Source: Malus domestica (Eukaryota > Streptophyta > Magnoliopsida > Rosales > Rosaceae). Taken from it: 64,000 nucleotides of DNA. How positions within the stretch are numbered: the first letter of the stretch is position 1; the number at the start of each line of letters is the position of its first letter. The DNA is taken from contig NC_091671.1 of assembly GCF_042453785.1 (NCBI RefSeq), forward strand, positions 7,448,001 to 7,512,000, in the 5' to 3' direction. Under the pieces are notes generated by a model. The model was not told the origin of the DNA. It searched no databases and saw only the letters and a list, made by a program, of their open reading frames with translations. The position numbers and the translations under genes are program-made. Shown here piece after piece: positions 25,151 to 35,889 of this stretch.

Positions 25151-25981
25151 ATGCAAAGGCAATCAGCTCAACCCCCTTCATACTAAAATTGGTTAAAGTA
25201 GCACAGTTTTCTTTGTAAAGTTTATGAAACGCATTTGCTCGGCGTTCTTCGCATATCAAAATGTTCACTAGGTAAAGAAGCAGAAGTGTCTAGTCTGTGT
25301 TTGGAAACAGGTAATCTCGGAAGGCTCGAATCACGAACATAAGAATGGTAAATTCATACTTTACACATCACTTGTACACGGCATTGGAGCCTTGCATTCA
25401 TATAAATTTATCGTATTGTAGGATGAAAGCGTGACTCGCCTGAGTAATGCTACACTTACCACATTTGTACCGCCTCTCTAATTTGTGTATTGTATCAAGT
25501 TCCGGTTTCACGTATTCTACTCCAGTAGTAGTAAGACCATTATACCCCTCACGTCTGAAGGCAATAGTTCTAATCCCTTTGGCCTCAAGCACAAAAGAAT
25601 ACAGTATACGTCAAGAGATTAGCTCTCTCGGGTAATCCTGTAACTTCATTTTCCTCATTTTTTCGCTCCGAAATGAAAGAACGTAAGTCGAACTTTTGTT
25701 GTTGTGCTTGCTGCTCAATTAGATAATAAAATGTGTGCCACTGCCAACCACCAGTCCGTTAGGTGACGAAAGGGTCGAAGACGGAGACGTATTCGTTTTC
25801 TTGTGCTATAAGCAAGTGATTAACAGCATAATTTTAAAAATAACCACCTAAGCTATCATATGCTTTTGCTACTAGCTAGTCTTTGCTACAGTTGGAAATG
25901 TAGCTAGATTTATGTGTTTAATTTTAAAACTTGTCATTGACTTGGGTGGTATATCACAGCAACGGTTGTATTAAAATGTAG
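25151..25981. other. 3' region of the coiled-coil gene and intergenic DNA
   Basis: No second gene is visible. The first few hundred bases presumably include the 3' UTR of the coiled-coil gene. Short reading frames here lack any recognisable motif. Confidence 0.45.
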
Positions 25982-26450
25982 ACCAACAAATATCAATGCT
26001 TAAGAGTTGGTATAGAGAAAAAGGCAAGTGGTGAGCAAACTCGTAAAATAATGAGGATCGAAAAACCTGCAAGACTTTCAATTTCTAACGCTGGTGAATT
26101 ACACGATGCTAGCTGGGGAGGCTGAAATGTCTCTTTGAGTCTTCTCGATCCCTGTAGGGTGTACTGCAGTGGCAAAGCCATCAGTTGGTCCTCTTTCTTG
26201 AAAAAAAAAAAAAAAAACCAACAAATATCAATGCTTAAGAGTTGTTATAGAGAAAAAGGCAAGTGATGAGCAAACTCGTAAAATAATGAGGACCGAAAAA
26301 CCTGCAAGACTTTCGATTTCTAACGCTGGTGAATTACACGATGCTAGCTGGGGAGGCTGAAATGTCTCTTTGAGTCTTCTCAGTCCCTATAGGGTGTACT
26401 GCAGTGGCAAAGCCACCAGTTGGTCCTCTTTCTTGAAAAAAGAAAAGAAA
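25982..26450. repeat. 235-bp tandem duplication, each unit ending in an A-rich tract
   Basis: Units start ACCAACAAATATCAATGC at 25982 and 26217 and run in parallel through GGTGAATTACACGATGCTAG and GGTCCTCTTTCTTGAAAAA. The first unit ends in an uninterrupted run of about 17 A; the second in A with scattered G. Identity is very high, so the duplication is recent. Confidence 0.88.
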
Positions 26451-26481
26451 GAAGAAGAGCCTACAAGACTTTCGATTTTTA

Positions 26482-26680
26482 TCGCTATTGTATGTGCAAG
26501 TGTGGTAAGCTACATCTGTTTTTTTTTTATATTAAGTTCAGGACTAATGTACATGATGTTTAAAATAAAATGCCACAATCCACGCTATTGTATGTGCAAG
26601 TGTGGTAGCTACATCTATTTTTTATATTATGTTGAGGACTAATGTACATGATGTTTAAAATAAAATGCCACAATTCAGGA
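26482..26680. repeat. 100-bp tandem duplication
   Basis: CGCTATTGTATGTGCAAGTG begins two adjacent units, near 26482 and 26582; both continue through GGACTAATGTACATGATG and AAAATGCCACAAT. The array directly follows the 235-bp duplication and precedes a MITE. Confidence 0.85.
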
Positions 26681-26727
26681 ACAAACCACATGGCTACGAA
26701 TTTAATACTAAAACTTGTATAAATTTT

Positions 26728-26876
26728 GGGGTGTGTTGTCCACACACCTCATTTTACTTCCTACACATCCTTTAATAATTTATGTCCGTTGATCTTCTTC
26801 AATTCATCCGATCCAACGGCCGAAAATTAAGAAGGTATGTGAGAAGTAAAATAGGGTGTGTGGATATCACACCCCT
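26728..26876. mobile_element. MITE, family A, 149 bp
   Basis: Same length and layout as the copy at 6070-6218, with inverted ends GGGGTGTG and CACCCCT and the shared core TTTATGTCCGTTGATC. Identical 7-bp flanks AAATTTT occur at 26721-26727 and 26877-26883. It lies about 280 bp upstream of the DUF594 gene. Confidence 0.9.
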
Positions 26877-27158
26877 AAATTTTTGGTACCACCAACGGGC
26901 TAAGCTGTTAAATCAAGTACTAGTGGTTGTTGTCGAGAAATTTTGATAGGGAATACCGTCAAGTGATGTACATCACGTGTTATAGTATGAGTAGACGATA
27001 CAGTTAATACATGTATGTTATGGCATATGATATGGTGTTATATTGTGAATGAATTGTAATACCATGCTATATATGTTATTTCAGTGTTCTCTTCCCCCTA
27101 TAGTTCTCTCATTTCTTACCACATCTTACGCATTAAATTTCATTCATAAACTACAAAA

Positions 27159-29246
27159 ATGGTGGAAATTAGAATTATTCCAGAAAGTGTGGGAAACCTA
27201 TGGAACAAATGGAACCTCCGACTCCTGGTCCTCTGCAGCCTATGCTTACAAACTGTCCTAGTGGTGTTGGGAAGCCGAAGAAAGTACAGCGCTAAAACTT
27301 GGATCAGAATCGTCATTTGGACAGCGTACTTATCAGCGGACTGGGTTGCTACTGTCACGCTTGGAATGATATCCAGCTTCCAAGTAGACGATCAAGAAAG
27401 CTCCCCACATCCAAACAACCATACCATTATGGCTTTCTGGGCGCCATTTCTTCTCGTGCACCTTGGCGGTCCAGACACCATCACTGCTTACGCGTTGGAG
27501 GACAATGAGCTTTGGTTGAGGCACCTGCTGGGTTTAGTTGTCCAGGTTGAAGTGGCTTTTTTCATCTTTTTAAGATACTGGACGCCGAGCACGTACCCCC
27601 TCTCATTGCTAGCAATACCAGTATTTGTTGTTGGACTTACCAAGTATGGAGAGCGGACTTGGGCCCTGCGGTCTGCAAGCAGTGGAACATTGCGTGACTC
27701 CTTGCTCCCTGCTCCGAATCCAGGTCGTGGTTATGCCAATTATGCAGCTGAATATAGCGCTATCAAAGCTCGAGGAGATGAGGTTGCAATTGGAAGTACA
27801 GGTGGTGAAGGTATTTTTCGTGTTGGGCGGATCAATCCTGTTATTTCCGAAGCCAGATATCTCCACGAAGCATTTGAATTGTTCGACCTCTTTAAGCGCC
27901 TTTACGCAGATCTCATCCTGGACTACAATGATCGCAATTGCTGCAGTGAAGTGCTTCAGGGTCATTCACCGAAAGAAGTCCTCAAAGTAATAGAGGTTGA
28001 GCTTGGTTTTGTTTATGATGTGTTATACACAAAGGCAACTGTTGTGTATTCTCGCCCGGGTATTATTTTTTGCTTCATCAACCTTCTTTGCTCCATTTCC
28101 ACACTTGTAGTCTTTGCCTCTGTTGTTGATAAGCATTTTTATTCCACCGTTGATATAACTCTCACCTACTTATTGTCTGCCGGAGCCATTGCTCTTGAGT
28201 TGTACGCCATCATTGTACTAATTTGTACAGATTGGACACTCCATTGGTTAAGCAAGCGGACGCACTCACTTGCTTCTCGTGTCTATCAAGCAATCTCTTC
28301 CTTTAGATCAAGCTGGGGCTACGACAAAAATTGGTCTGAATCCGTGGCACAATACAATCTCATCGATTTTTGTTTCAAAGAGAATCCCCCGAAGTGTGCT
28401 AGAATTCTCAAACTCCTTCACATCTATGACATGTTAGAGAAATATTGGTACACAGCCAAGGAGGATGTCCCTACTGAGATGAGAGAGCTTATTGTTGCGC
28501 AACTCCAAGATGCTCAAAGAGAAAATGTTGCAACCAGTGAAGTCTTGGATTGGAGAGGCACTCATGCTCTTCAAAAGAGTAACTGTATCGAAAAGTTTGG
28601 TTGGAGTGTGGAAGAAGCTTCATTAGACCAAAGCATTCTTCTATGGCACATTGCAACAGATTTATGCTTCAACAATGATCTTGAAAGTATAAATCAAGAT
28701 CCATCTCTAATTAGTTCCAAATCCAAGGTGAGCAAGTTGTTCTCAAATTATATGATGCACATTCTCGTCTTCAGCCCCTTCATGTTGCCAGAGGGAATTG
28801 GGCAGATTAGGTTTCGTGACACGTGCACAGAGGCCACAGAGTTTTTTGAAAAGAGAAGAGAAGTCATAACCAAAGGGGCAGGCCATGCCAGGCAGGTTTT
28901 GCTTGAGGTGAACACGGAGTTAGTTCCGGCAATGGTGATTGGTGATAGAAGCAAGACAGTGTTGTTTGATGGGTGTAGGCTTGCAAAACAGTTGATGGCA
29001 TTGGAAACCGAGGAGGGAAAGAGTAATGAAGAAAAATGGGGGATAATAAGCCAAGTGTGGATAGAGATGTTGTGTTACGCAGCAAGTCAATGCAGTTGGA
29101 AGGAGCACGCGCAACAGCTTAGGCATGGAGGAGAGCTTCTTACACATGTGTGCCTTCTCATGGCAAATCTTGGTTTCAGCCAACAGTTTCAGATCAAACA
29201 AGGCACACCAACAGTAACTCTTTCTGCTATTAGCAAGCAACCCTAG
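27159..29246 (+). CDS. DUF4220/DUF594 membrane protein
   Basis: Uncharacterised plant-specific protein, 695 residues in one exon. The N-terminal half shows several hydrophobic spans (about 20-37, 50-70, 90-105, 120-140 and two near 300-355) typical of DUF4220. WNKWNLRLLVLCSLCLQ, AYLSADWVATVTLG and HLGGPDTITAYALEDNELWLRH are family-like. The C-terminal DUF594 segment includes WIEMLCYAASQCSWKEHAQQL and GGELLTHVCLLMANLG. The start MVEIRIIPESV resembles family N-termini. The family is expanded in plants and has no established biochemical role. It stands alone here; a short decayed relic resembling its C-terminus occurs at 52528-52629. Confidence 0.93.
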   Translation: MVEIRIIPESVGNLWNKWNLRLLVLCSLCLQTVLVVLGSRRKYSAKTWIRIVIWTAYLSADWVATVTLGMISSFQVDDQESSPHPNNHTIMAFWAPFLLVHLGGPDTITAYALEDNELWLRHLLGLVVQVEVAFFIFLRYWTPSTYPLSLLAIPVFVVGLTKYGERTWALRSASSGTLRDSLLPAPNPGRGYANYAAEYSAIKARGDEVAIGSTGGEGIFRVGRINPVISEARYLHEAFELFDLFKRLYADLILDYNDRNCCSEVLQGHSPKEVLKVIEVELGFVYDVLYTKATVVYSRPGIIFCFINLLCSISTLVVFASVVDKHFYSTVDITLTYLLSAGAIALELYAIIVLICTDWTLHWLSKRTHSLASRVYQAISSFRSSWGYDKNWSESVAQYNLIDFCFKENPPKCARILKLLHIYDMLEKYWYTAKEDVPTEMRELIVAQLQDAQRENVATSEVLDWRGTHALQKSNCIEKFGWSVEEASLDQSILLWHIATDLCFNNDLESINQDPSLISSKSKVSKLFSNYMMHILVFSPFMLPEGIGQIRFRDTCTEATEFFEKRREVITKGAGHARQVLLEVNTELVPAMVIGDRSKTVLFDGCRLAKQLMALETEEGKSNEEKWGIISQVWIEMLCYAASQCSWKEHAQQLRHGGELLTHVCLLMANLGFSQQFQIKQGTPTVTLSAISKQP

Positions 29247-30910
29247 CTTCTGCTTGAAAACTTCTCCTCAAGTTCATGTAAAAAGAAAAATATAAAAGAA
29301 GTGTAAAACATTTAAGAGAAATTGGCCAAATGATCAATTTTCAAATTCTAATAGCAGAAATGGTCAGTTTTTCAGTATGTCGTTGATTTATAATATTTAT
29401 ATATGTTGTCAAGTTGTCAATATTTCATTGTTGTGTTATCAATACTTGATCATTATGTTGTTAATATTTAATTTTAGTTGTTTAGCAATTGAAATTTGAT
29501 TAAAATTATTTAAGCCAATTTCTAAAAGTTCGATGGGATTTTAACTTTTTTAAAGAAGGCTTTCTATAGCATATATAATAATGTTATCATTTTACCTTGA
29601 TAATACTAGTACTGTAGCACATGCCACGGAAACTGAATTAATTAACATGTTAATTTGCCCTTAAGATATGCTCACAAACACAAACCCCATACCACTTATT
29701 TACAAGCTATTAATCGATTTTTCTTCATCACAAATTTTTTTAGGGCTGTTAAGCCCACTCTCCAGCGAGACCAAATATTCTACACTTAAAATTCTTTGTG
29801 ACCTCTCTGTGTTTTACCTCAATGCTTGACATCTGTCTTTAATGCTTCCCATCCTTACATCGGATCACCCCTATCACTTGTAAAGAACTTGACCTCGAGT
29901 TTTCCTTGAGTCGAATTTGATCATAAGTAGACAAGTAGCTTGATCAGCAAATAAATTCTTCAACTCAAGGAGTCCAAGCTTCTTTGTGCCTAGATGGTAC
30001 AATCATGAAAACAAGATCACAAGTAAAAATCAAATATGAAATTTTATAATTTAATTCCTTCTTGATTGACGACTCTTGCACCCCTTACTTGTTCAGTCAA
30101 TCTTGAAATTTAAGTCCACATTTATCGGTTGTGGATTTTTCAAATCATCTTTATCACGTAATTGAATTTATATCCATACCTCGAGTTTCATAGTGGATCA
30201 CTTATAACTCGTCCTGTTTGATGTTTCGGGATCCCTTCTTTAAGCAAAATAGAGTTCGCAATGGGTACAATACTTCTTCAGGCTCTTCCTCCATATCTTC
30301 ATTGCACATTGGATTATTACTTTGGCCTTCACTTCCCATCTTAATAGATACAAATATGTTCAAACAAAAACCATACCTTTACAAGTCGTTTCATTGTACG
30401 CCAAATTTTGATAGGATTATTATTATTTTTTTCTTTTGAGTGACACTGCCCTTTAAAGGTGTAACTGAAAAGTAAATAAGTTTTTTTTATTATTAAATGG
30501 TTTATTTCTGCCACTTAGTACTATGATTTTGTTATATTCATTTTCACTTGTAAGTAAGAGGCTTATGTTTGATCCACATTATTGTTAGCTTATTGTGAGG
30601 TTAAACCCATCATTTTTTCTTAGTGTAGATAATATCATTTATTTTAAAAAAAAAAAAAAGGCTTATTTCTCTTATCATTATTTGATACGTATAATAACTG
30701 TAAATGCTAAACTTTTTCATGATCTAAAGGCAGTGATCAAATTTGTTCTCTTTAATAATTCAAAAACCTTGTCTTATTTAGTGCTTCATCTTTTTGTGTC
30801 AAAGTTTTTTTTTAAAAAAAAAAAAGAAGAAAAGCACGATAATTTATTTATGAATGACATTACATATACACATCTAGAAGATATCGGTTTAAGAGGAAAC
30901 ATCTAAGGGA
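29247..30910. other. Intergenic, no gene recognised
   Basis: AT-rich sequence with several poly-T and poly-A runs (30487, 30645, 30810). Repeated TTGTCAATATTT-like phrases occur near 29410-29470. No coding region or bounded element was identified. Confidence 0.5.
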
Positions 30911-31288
30911 AGGGATTCCAATTTTTTTATTTTTATAAAAATAGAGATTAGTTGTGGAATTCATACCACATCAAACTTTAACAATCCGAACGTCTATTTT
31001 TCAAGTTGCACCTCATAAATTATCTTGGCAAAGTATTAGCCAAATCAAAAATGTTTAAGACATCTAATTGAGTTCAAAAAAATTAACGAATACTTTGTGA
31101 TATATATAGGAAACAATGAAATTTTATTTATGATAATTAAATAGGCAAATGATTTCAAATTGAATTGATTTTTTGTAAGGATGATCAATGAAACGAGACT
31201 TACAAAATAGACGGTTTGAATTGTTGAAGTTCGATGTGGAGTGTACCCCACACCTAATCCCTATTTTTTGGAAAAAATGGGGATCCCT
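30911..31288. mobile_element. Long-arm inverted-repeat element 1 (MITE-like)
   Basis: Arms of about 90 bp face each other. The left arm contains GGGATTCCAATTTTT, ACCACATCAAACTTTAACAA and CGTCTATTTT; the right arm contains the complements AAAATAGACGGTTTG, TTGTTGAAGTTCGATGTGG and a final GGGGATCCC. Between them lies about 150 bp of AT-rich DNA. No coding capacity; target duplications are not clear. Confidence 0.75.
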
Positions 31289-31310
31289 TTGCATAAAGGG
31301 TCTGTATATC

Positions 31311-31707
31311 TATTGGGCGCATGTTCATGATACCATTTTTTTTACACAATTTTTAACACAAGTTTTTATGAAGCCCACTCCATAATGTATTCCAACGATC
31401 CTAACCATCTATTTCTTAGATCATCAATCATAGATCATGTCTACAAAAATCACACAAATTTGATACCATATGCCCATTAAATTAAGGATTTACGGTTTCT
31501 TTGTAGAAACGTATTCGTCCATTTTCTTCACTATGAATGAATGTCTTATGGTTTTTTATTTGTGTAATTTTTTGAAGAGATGATCTATGAATGACGTTCT
31601 AAAAGATAGACGGTTTGGATCGTCGATATACATTACGGAATAGGAATGGCCACACAAAAACTTGTGTCAAAACTTGTATAGAAAAAAATGATGTCACGAA
31701 TCCGTCC
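31311..31707. mobile_element. Long-arm inverted-repeat element 2 (MITE-like)
   Basis: Arms of about 130 bp. The left arm reads TTGGGCGCATG, ATACCATTTTTTT, AACACAAGTTTTTATG, CCATCTATTTCTTAGATCAT; the right arm gives the complements ATGATCTATGAATGA, ATAGACGGTTTGGATCGT, AAAACTTGTGT, AAAAAAATGATGTCA and TCCGTCCCA. It lies only about 20 bp from element 1 and shares the AGACGGTTTG motif with it, so the two may be related. Confidence 0.75.
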
Positions 31708-32043
31708 CATAAATATGTATATATATAGTATTTTTACTTAATTATAAACTTCTCCCAAGATGAATGCTTTATTACCCATAGTCAATGGAACGGTGAAGAA
31801 AATCAAAGTTGAATGCTTTATTACATATAGATGTAAACTATTATACTCCATTTTGGAGTGCTCTCTTCCAAGAAGGAAGCAGCCATGAAATCCCACAAAT
31901 TAAGCACATGCTAATGCATGCATTTGGAAATTAAATAATTAAAAAGAAAGATTCCTGCTCCTAATAGTACATTTATTACTAATCAACACACACAAAAAAA
32001 TTATTTTCCAGCATCAAGGTTGAGTCCTCCTCAGTCCTACATA

Positions 32044-33821
32044 TTAGGCTGTAGAATTTGTAACACCGCAAAAGGTCTTCACAGGAGAGACTAGGTTCCT
32101 GGCCTCACCCCTACTGTGAAACCTAATATACTCAAGACTATCCAATGGGTTATAGAGCAGTGGATGCCTCTCGTCCACCAGTTCTTCTGGCACCTGTATT
32201 TTTCCGTTATTGAATGTAAACAACCCAAGTGAGTACCTCGTCTTGTCTCCACAATGCTTCACTCGATGATCACAAGCTTTTATTCTTTCATTACTCCATA
32301 CCTGATCAAACCAAATTAAATAACAAACAAAAATTGTTACTATTTGTAGCACACGTCCACATCAAACAATGCGTAAACTAGTGTATTATTACTACCTAAC
32401 TGGCTGACATTTTTGTATTTTCCTCACTTTTTTTTTTTTTTTGGAAACCTATTTTCCTCACATTTGTATATAAAAAAGGTGTATGTTAATTGATTAGGTA
32501 TATACCGTCGAAGAAAAAAAGTTAGAAATAAGAAAATAATTTAAAAATTAATAGGGAGTTAGTTGAGCTAAGTAGCACTAGCATATAGTAATTGAAAACT
32601 AAGTACTTGATGGTATTTAATCATATGGGAATGAGAACAAACCTGCAATCCATCACCGGCCATGAACAAGAACTGTGAAGGTGCGGACTCAATGTTAATC
32701 CAGTCACCATCCTTGGTTTTAACCTCCAAACCACCAACGTCGTGTTGAACAACGATGGTGGTGAAGTTCTTGTCTGTATGGCTCGCAAATCTCAAGGTAG
32801 CACGATCAGCTTCCTCTGGTTTATTATACTTGAGGAATCTAAGAAGGTGGCTGTTGGCACTAGCAACAGACTCGTACTGCTTTTCTGATCCATAGCTTTC
32901 GAATAGCATTTGTTCCACTTTGTGCTCCAACTCTGATAATAATTGGGCAAATGAATCTGTAGTTTCACTGCAGCAAAACAAGAAGAAAAAAAAATTGTAA
33001 CTATGTATAAACATTTTAAACGAAATTGGTTGTGTTCTCTTTTTAGACATGTTTGACAGTGCTTCAAGTAAAATTTATGCTCATGCTTTTATTAGAAGTG
33101 CTTTTTAGAAAAACAGTTGGCAGTGTTTATTAATTAAACAAGCAACTTCTAAAAGCGCTTTTATAAGCGAGAATTATTTTCATGTTTTTCTGCAAGTTGC
33201 AATCATAAATGTTTTCGCCGTCAGGAAAGCGTCTTTATTTCTTCTAGAAGCAATCCTAAATATGACTTTAGAAATAAGAAAATAATTTAGTTATGTTGGT
33301 GGACTAGGAATTGGATCACCATCTAGATAATAATCAACATGATCAACAGATTCACAGTTTAGAATGTAGACAATTTTGGCAAGAGTTTTTTTTTTTTTTC
33401 CTAATTTAAACAACAAGTACAACACAAAGAACACTAGAACTGCTTACCAGAAATTGCTTTTTCCATCGGGCCACATGAGATTTTTGAACTTCTGAGTTTC
33501 TTGTGGGGATGTGACGTTATCAATGGCGATACCTTCATAGAGTGGCATAAGGTGGTTCGGTCCAATATACCCGCGATATGGTTCATTACTAACGTTCTTC
33601 ACTTTGTTTTCCAAAGGAACCTCAAACAAATCTTTGGCCTGCCCAAAGATATTGTTCAGAAGTTGTGCAGAAACTTGATTGTACTCCGCCACGAAACAAC
33701 CGTACTCTTCGAGTGCATATCGGACTTGTTTGGAGGTGGACAGCCAAGAACTTGAGCCAGGCTTCAAGGCATCGACGGAGAAATTGATGGTAGGAAGGTT
33801 TGGAAGTGTTAAGGAACCCAT
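32044..33821 (-). CDS. 2-oxoglutarate/Fe(II)-dependent dioxygenase, AOP-like
   Basis: Predicted cytosolic oxidoreductase using 2-oxoglutarate and O2. Exons 33821-33448, 32967-32643 and 32301-32044 join in frame (TG|T and CAG|GTA) into 318 residues, normal for the class. Iron ligands are His188 and Asp190 in FASHTDKNF and His245 in ACDHRV; the 2-oxoglutarate-binding Arg255-x-Ser257 is in RYSLGLF. N-terminal LPTINFSVDALKPGS and the EEYGCFVAEY motif resemble the AOP1-3 group, better known from glucosinolate metabolism but widespread in plants outside Brassicales with unknown substrates. I chose the Met of MGSLTLPNLP; an in-frame Met three codons upstream (33830) is possible. All active-site residues are present. 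Confidence 0.93.
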
Positions 33822-35590
33822 TAGTTTCACTGGTAATGTGATGCTATGCAGTACTTTTCTGATCTCTACTTGGTGAGGAAACTGATGGGTGGCAAATTGA
33901 GATGCTTCATGCTGCTTTTATAGTGGTTTTCACGCAATTTGGGTCCCCTGTAGTCCAAATAAATTAAAACGAATATTAGTATGTCGAGCATGTAAATATT
34001 CCGGTCACATTTTTTATTTTTATAACTTTATGTGGTCATCAGGTTTCATCATTTTGAATTTCTTATGTGATCCTATTTTATATCATGTTAACTACATTTC
34101 ATTCACACTATTTATTTTTAAGTGAGTTTCAAAATAGGTCATGAGGTTTTAATTTTCTAATATTGTCTCATAAGCCATAATGTTTTAAAATTGTATCAAT
34201 TTACACATTTTGATTTACGAATTATTTGAATCTTCGTTAAATTTATGACATGGTGAGCATAAAATCCGTAATTGGATTGACTTATAAGCTACGTTGCACC
34301 ACATAACCTAATAACTCATCAATTTAATGGATAATGAGATGTTCAAATATAGAAAATGTGTTTTTTGATACAATTTCAAAACCATAGAGGATAATGCGAG
34401 AAAATTGAAATCTCATGCCTAATTTAAAAATCACCTCAAACTTAAAGATATAAAATGTAATTAGTCTTTTTTGTTAAAAAAAATGTACTTAGTGTTTATT
34501 TTTTATTAATCTAAAAGACATATTAACTTTGTTGGTCATTCATATTATAATATTAATTTTCAAAATATAACATTTTTTTTTTCATTGGAACATATTATAA
34601 CACTTAACAATTACACACAATCTTTCCTTGACAAATGTGATTGTTAATTACATGGTGGAGTCTGTGACTAGTAGTGTCCTGAAACAGAACTCATTTCGAT
34701 CACTTAATTCAATGGGTGGTCAAAATCCGCATGCCCCCTTCCTGTCTCAGTTACTCCCTCTCTCTCTCTCTCTCTCTCTGCTTGCCTTCTTTGAATCTTC
34801 TTAATATATTTTCTTTTTTGACTCATCCACATGTGCTCGCATGCAAGATCTTCATTTTCTGTCGGGCACCTACAGCTACAAGGATAATGCATCCATATTA
34901 TTCTATTCTATATGGCCAGTTATAATTTACACCCTTCATTAGGTATTACGTTTCAATTTAATTATTGACATCTTTTGACATAGACACTTCGGTATTGAAT
35001 TATTTAGACTAAACATCTATGCTTTGATTTATTTTTTGGTTAAATTTTAATGTTATATGTATTAGAACTAATCAAGTTTTATACCAAAATTACATGACCT
35101 GCCACTACCCCATAATTCCTAAAATCTCATGCGAAAAAAATACGCATCATATTGAAACAAATTTCTTATAATCTAGTATTTTAATTACTCTCTCCCTCTT
35201 TAGATAATTGTAAAAAAATGTGATGAGATTCAATTTATTGTCACAATATCCCTACATAGCAATGATTATCTATGATTTAAAAGTTTTTTTTTTTCAAAAT
35301 AGGTTTAAAATATTTTAAATCCCACGAAATCAAAAGCACCAAAATAAGTTTTTCTTTTTGTACATTAAGAGAAAGTAGAATTGACAACAATATAAATTAC
35401 CAATAAACAATGTGTACGAAGTCGTAACATCCCAAAATAAAAAATAATGTACCAAAGTAAACGTCCAAAACTGCAAATAAAGGTACCTATCAACGATTTT
35501 TACAAATTCAAACATATCCACATATTATACATACACAAAGCATTGTACCTAATAATATTCATCAACACCTTTATGTAAAACAAACAAAGA
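33822..35590. other. Intergenic, upstream of the dioxygenase
   Basis: AT-rich, no gene seen. It includes a (CT)n microsatellite at about 34755-34779 and a T-tract near 35285. The part next to 33822 presumably holds the dioxygenase promoter. Confidence 0.5.
34755..34779. repeat. (CT)n microsatellite
   Basis: About twelve CT dinucleotides in a row. Such tracts are length-variable and occur commonly in plant intergenic DNA. Confidence 0.9.
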
Positions 35591-35595
35591 AAAAT

Positions 35596-35889
35596 TGTCA
35601 CATCCCGGCCAGGGCCCCCACCACATTCCGGGCTTGACTCTGCCGTAGCATGATATTGTTCGCTTTGAGCCCCAACCATGCCCTCACTGTTTTGTTTCTG
35701 AAAACTCACACGAGAACTTCCCAGTGGGTCACCCATCATGTGATTGCTCTTGCGCAAACTCGCTTAACTTAGGAGTTCCGATGAAACCCGAAGCCAGTGA
35801 GCTTCCAAAAAACCTCATGCTAGGTAGAGATGAGAATATACATATAAAGCTTAGAGGATCCTCACCCCTGGACAATGTGGGATGTTACA
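35596..35889. mobile_element. Cassandra-type TRIM, solo LTR, 294 bp
   Basis: The LTR starts TGTCACATCCCGG and ends GTGGGATGTTACA, with perfect 5-bp target duplications AAAAT (35591-35595 and 35890-35894). Its middle is a 5S rRNA-like segment, which is diagnostic of Cassandra elements. No internal domain or second LTR is present, so it is a solo LTR left by LTR-LTR recombination. Confidence 0.93.
35708..35800 (-). pseudogene. 5S rRNA-derived segment within the Cassandra LTR
   Basis: Read on the minus strand it keeps 5S landmarks in order: ATCGGAACTCC, AAGTTAAGCGAGTTTG, GATGGGTGACCCACTGGGAAG and TCTCGTG. These correspond to the 5S internal promoter region and 3' half. It is part of a transposon and not a cellular 5S gene; flanking 5S tandem repeats are absent. 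Confidence 0.85.

Noticed and set aside
35708-35800. A cellular 5S rRNA gene
   Set aside because: It is embedded in a TG...CA LTR with target duplications and lacks the tandem 5S context, so it is part of Cassandra.
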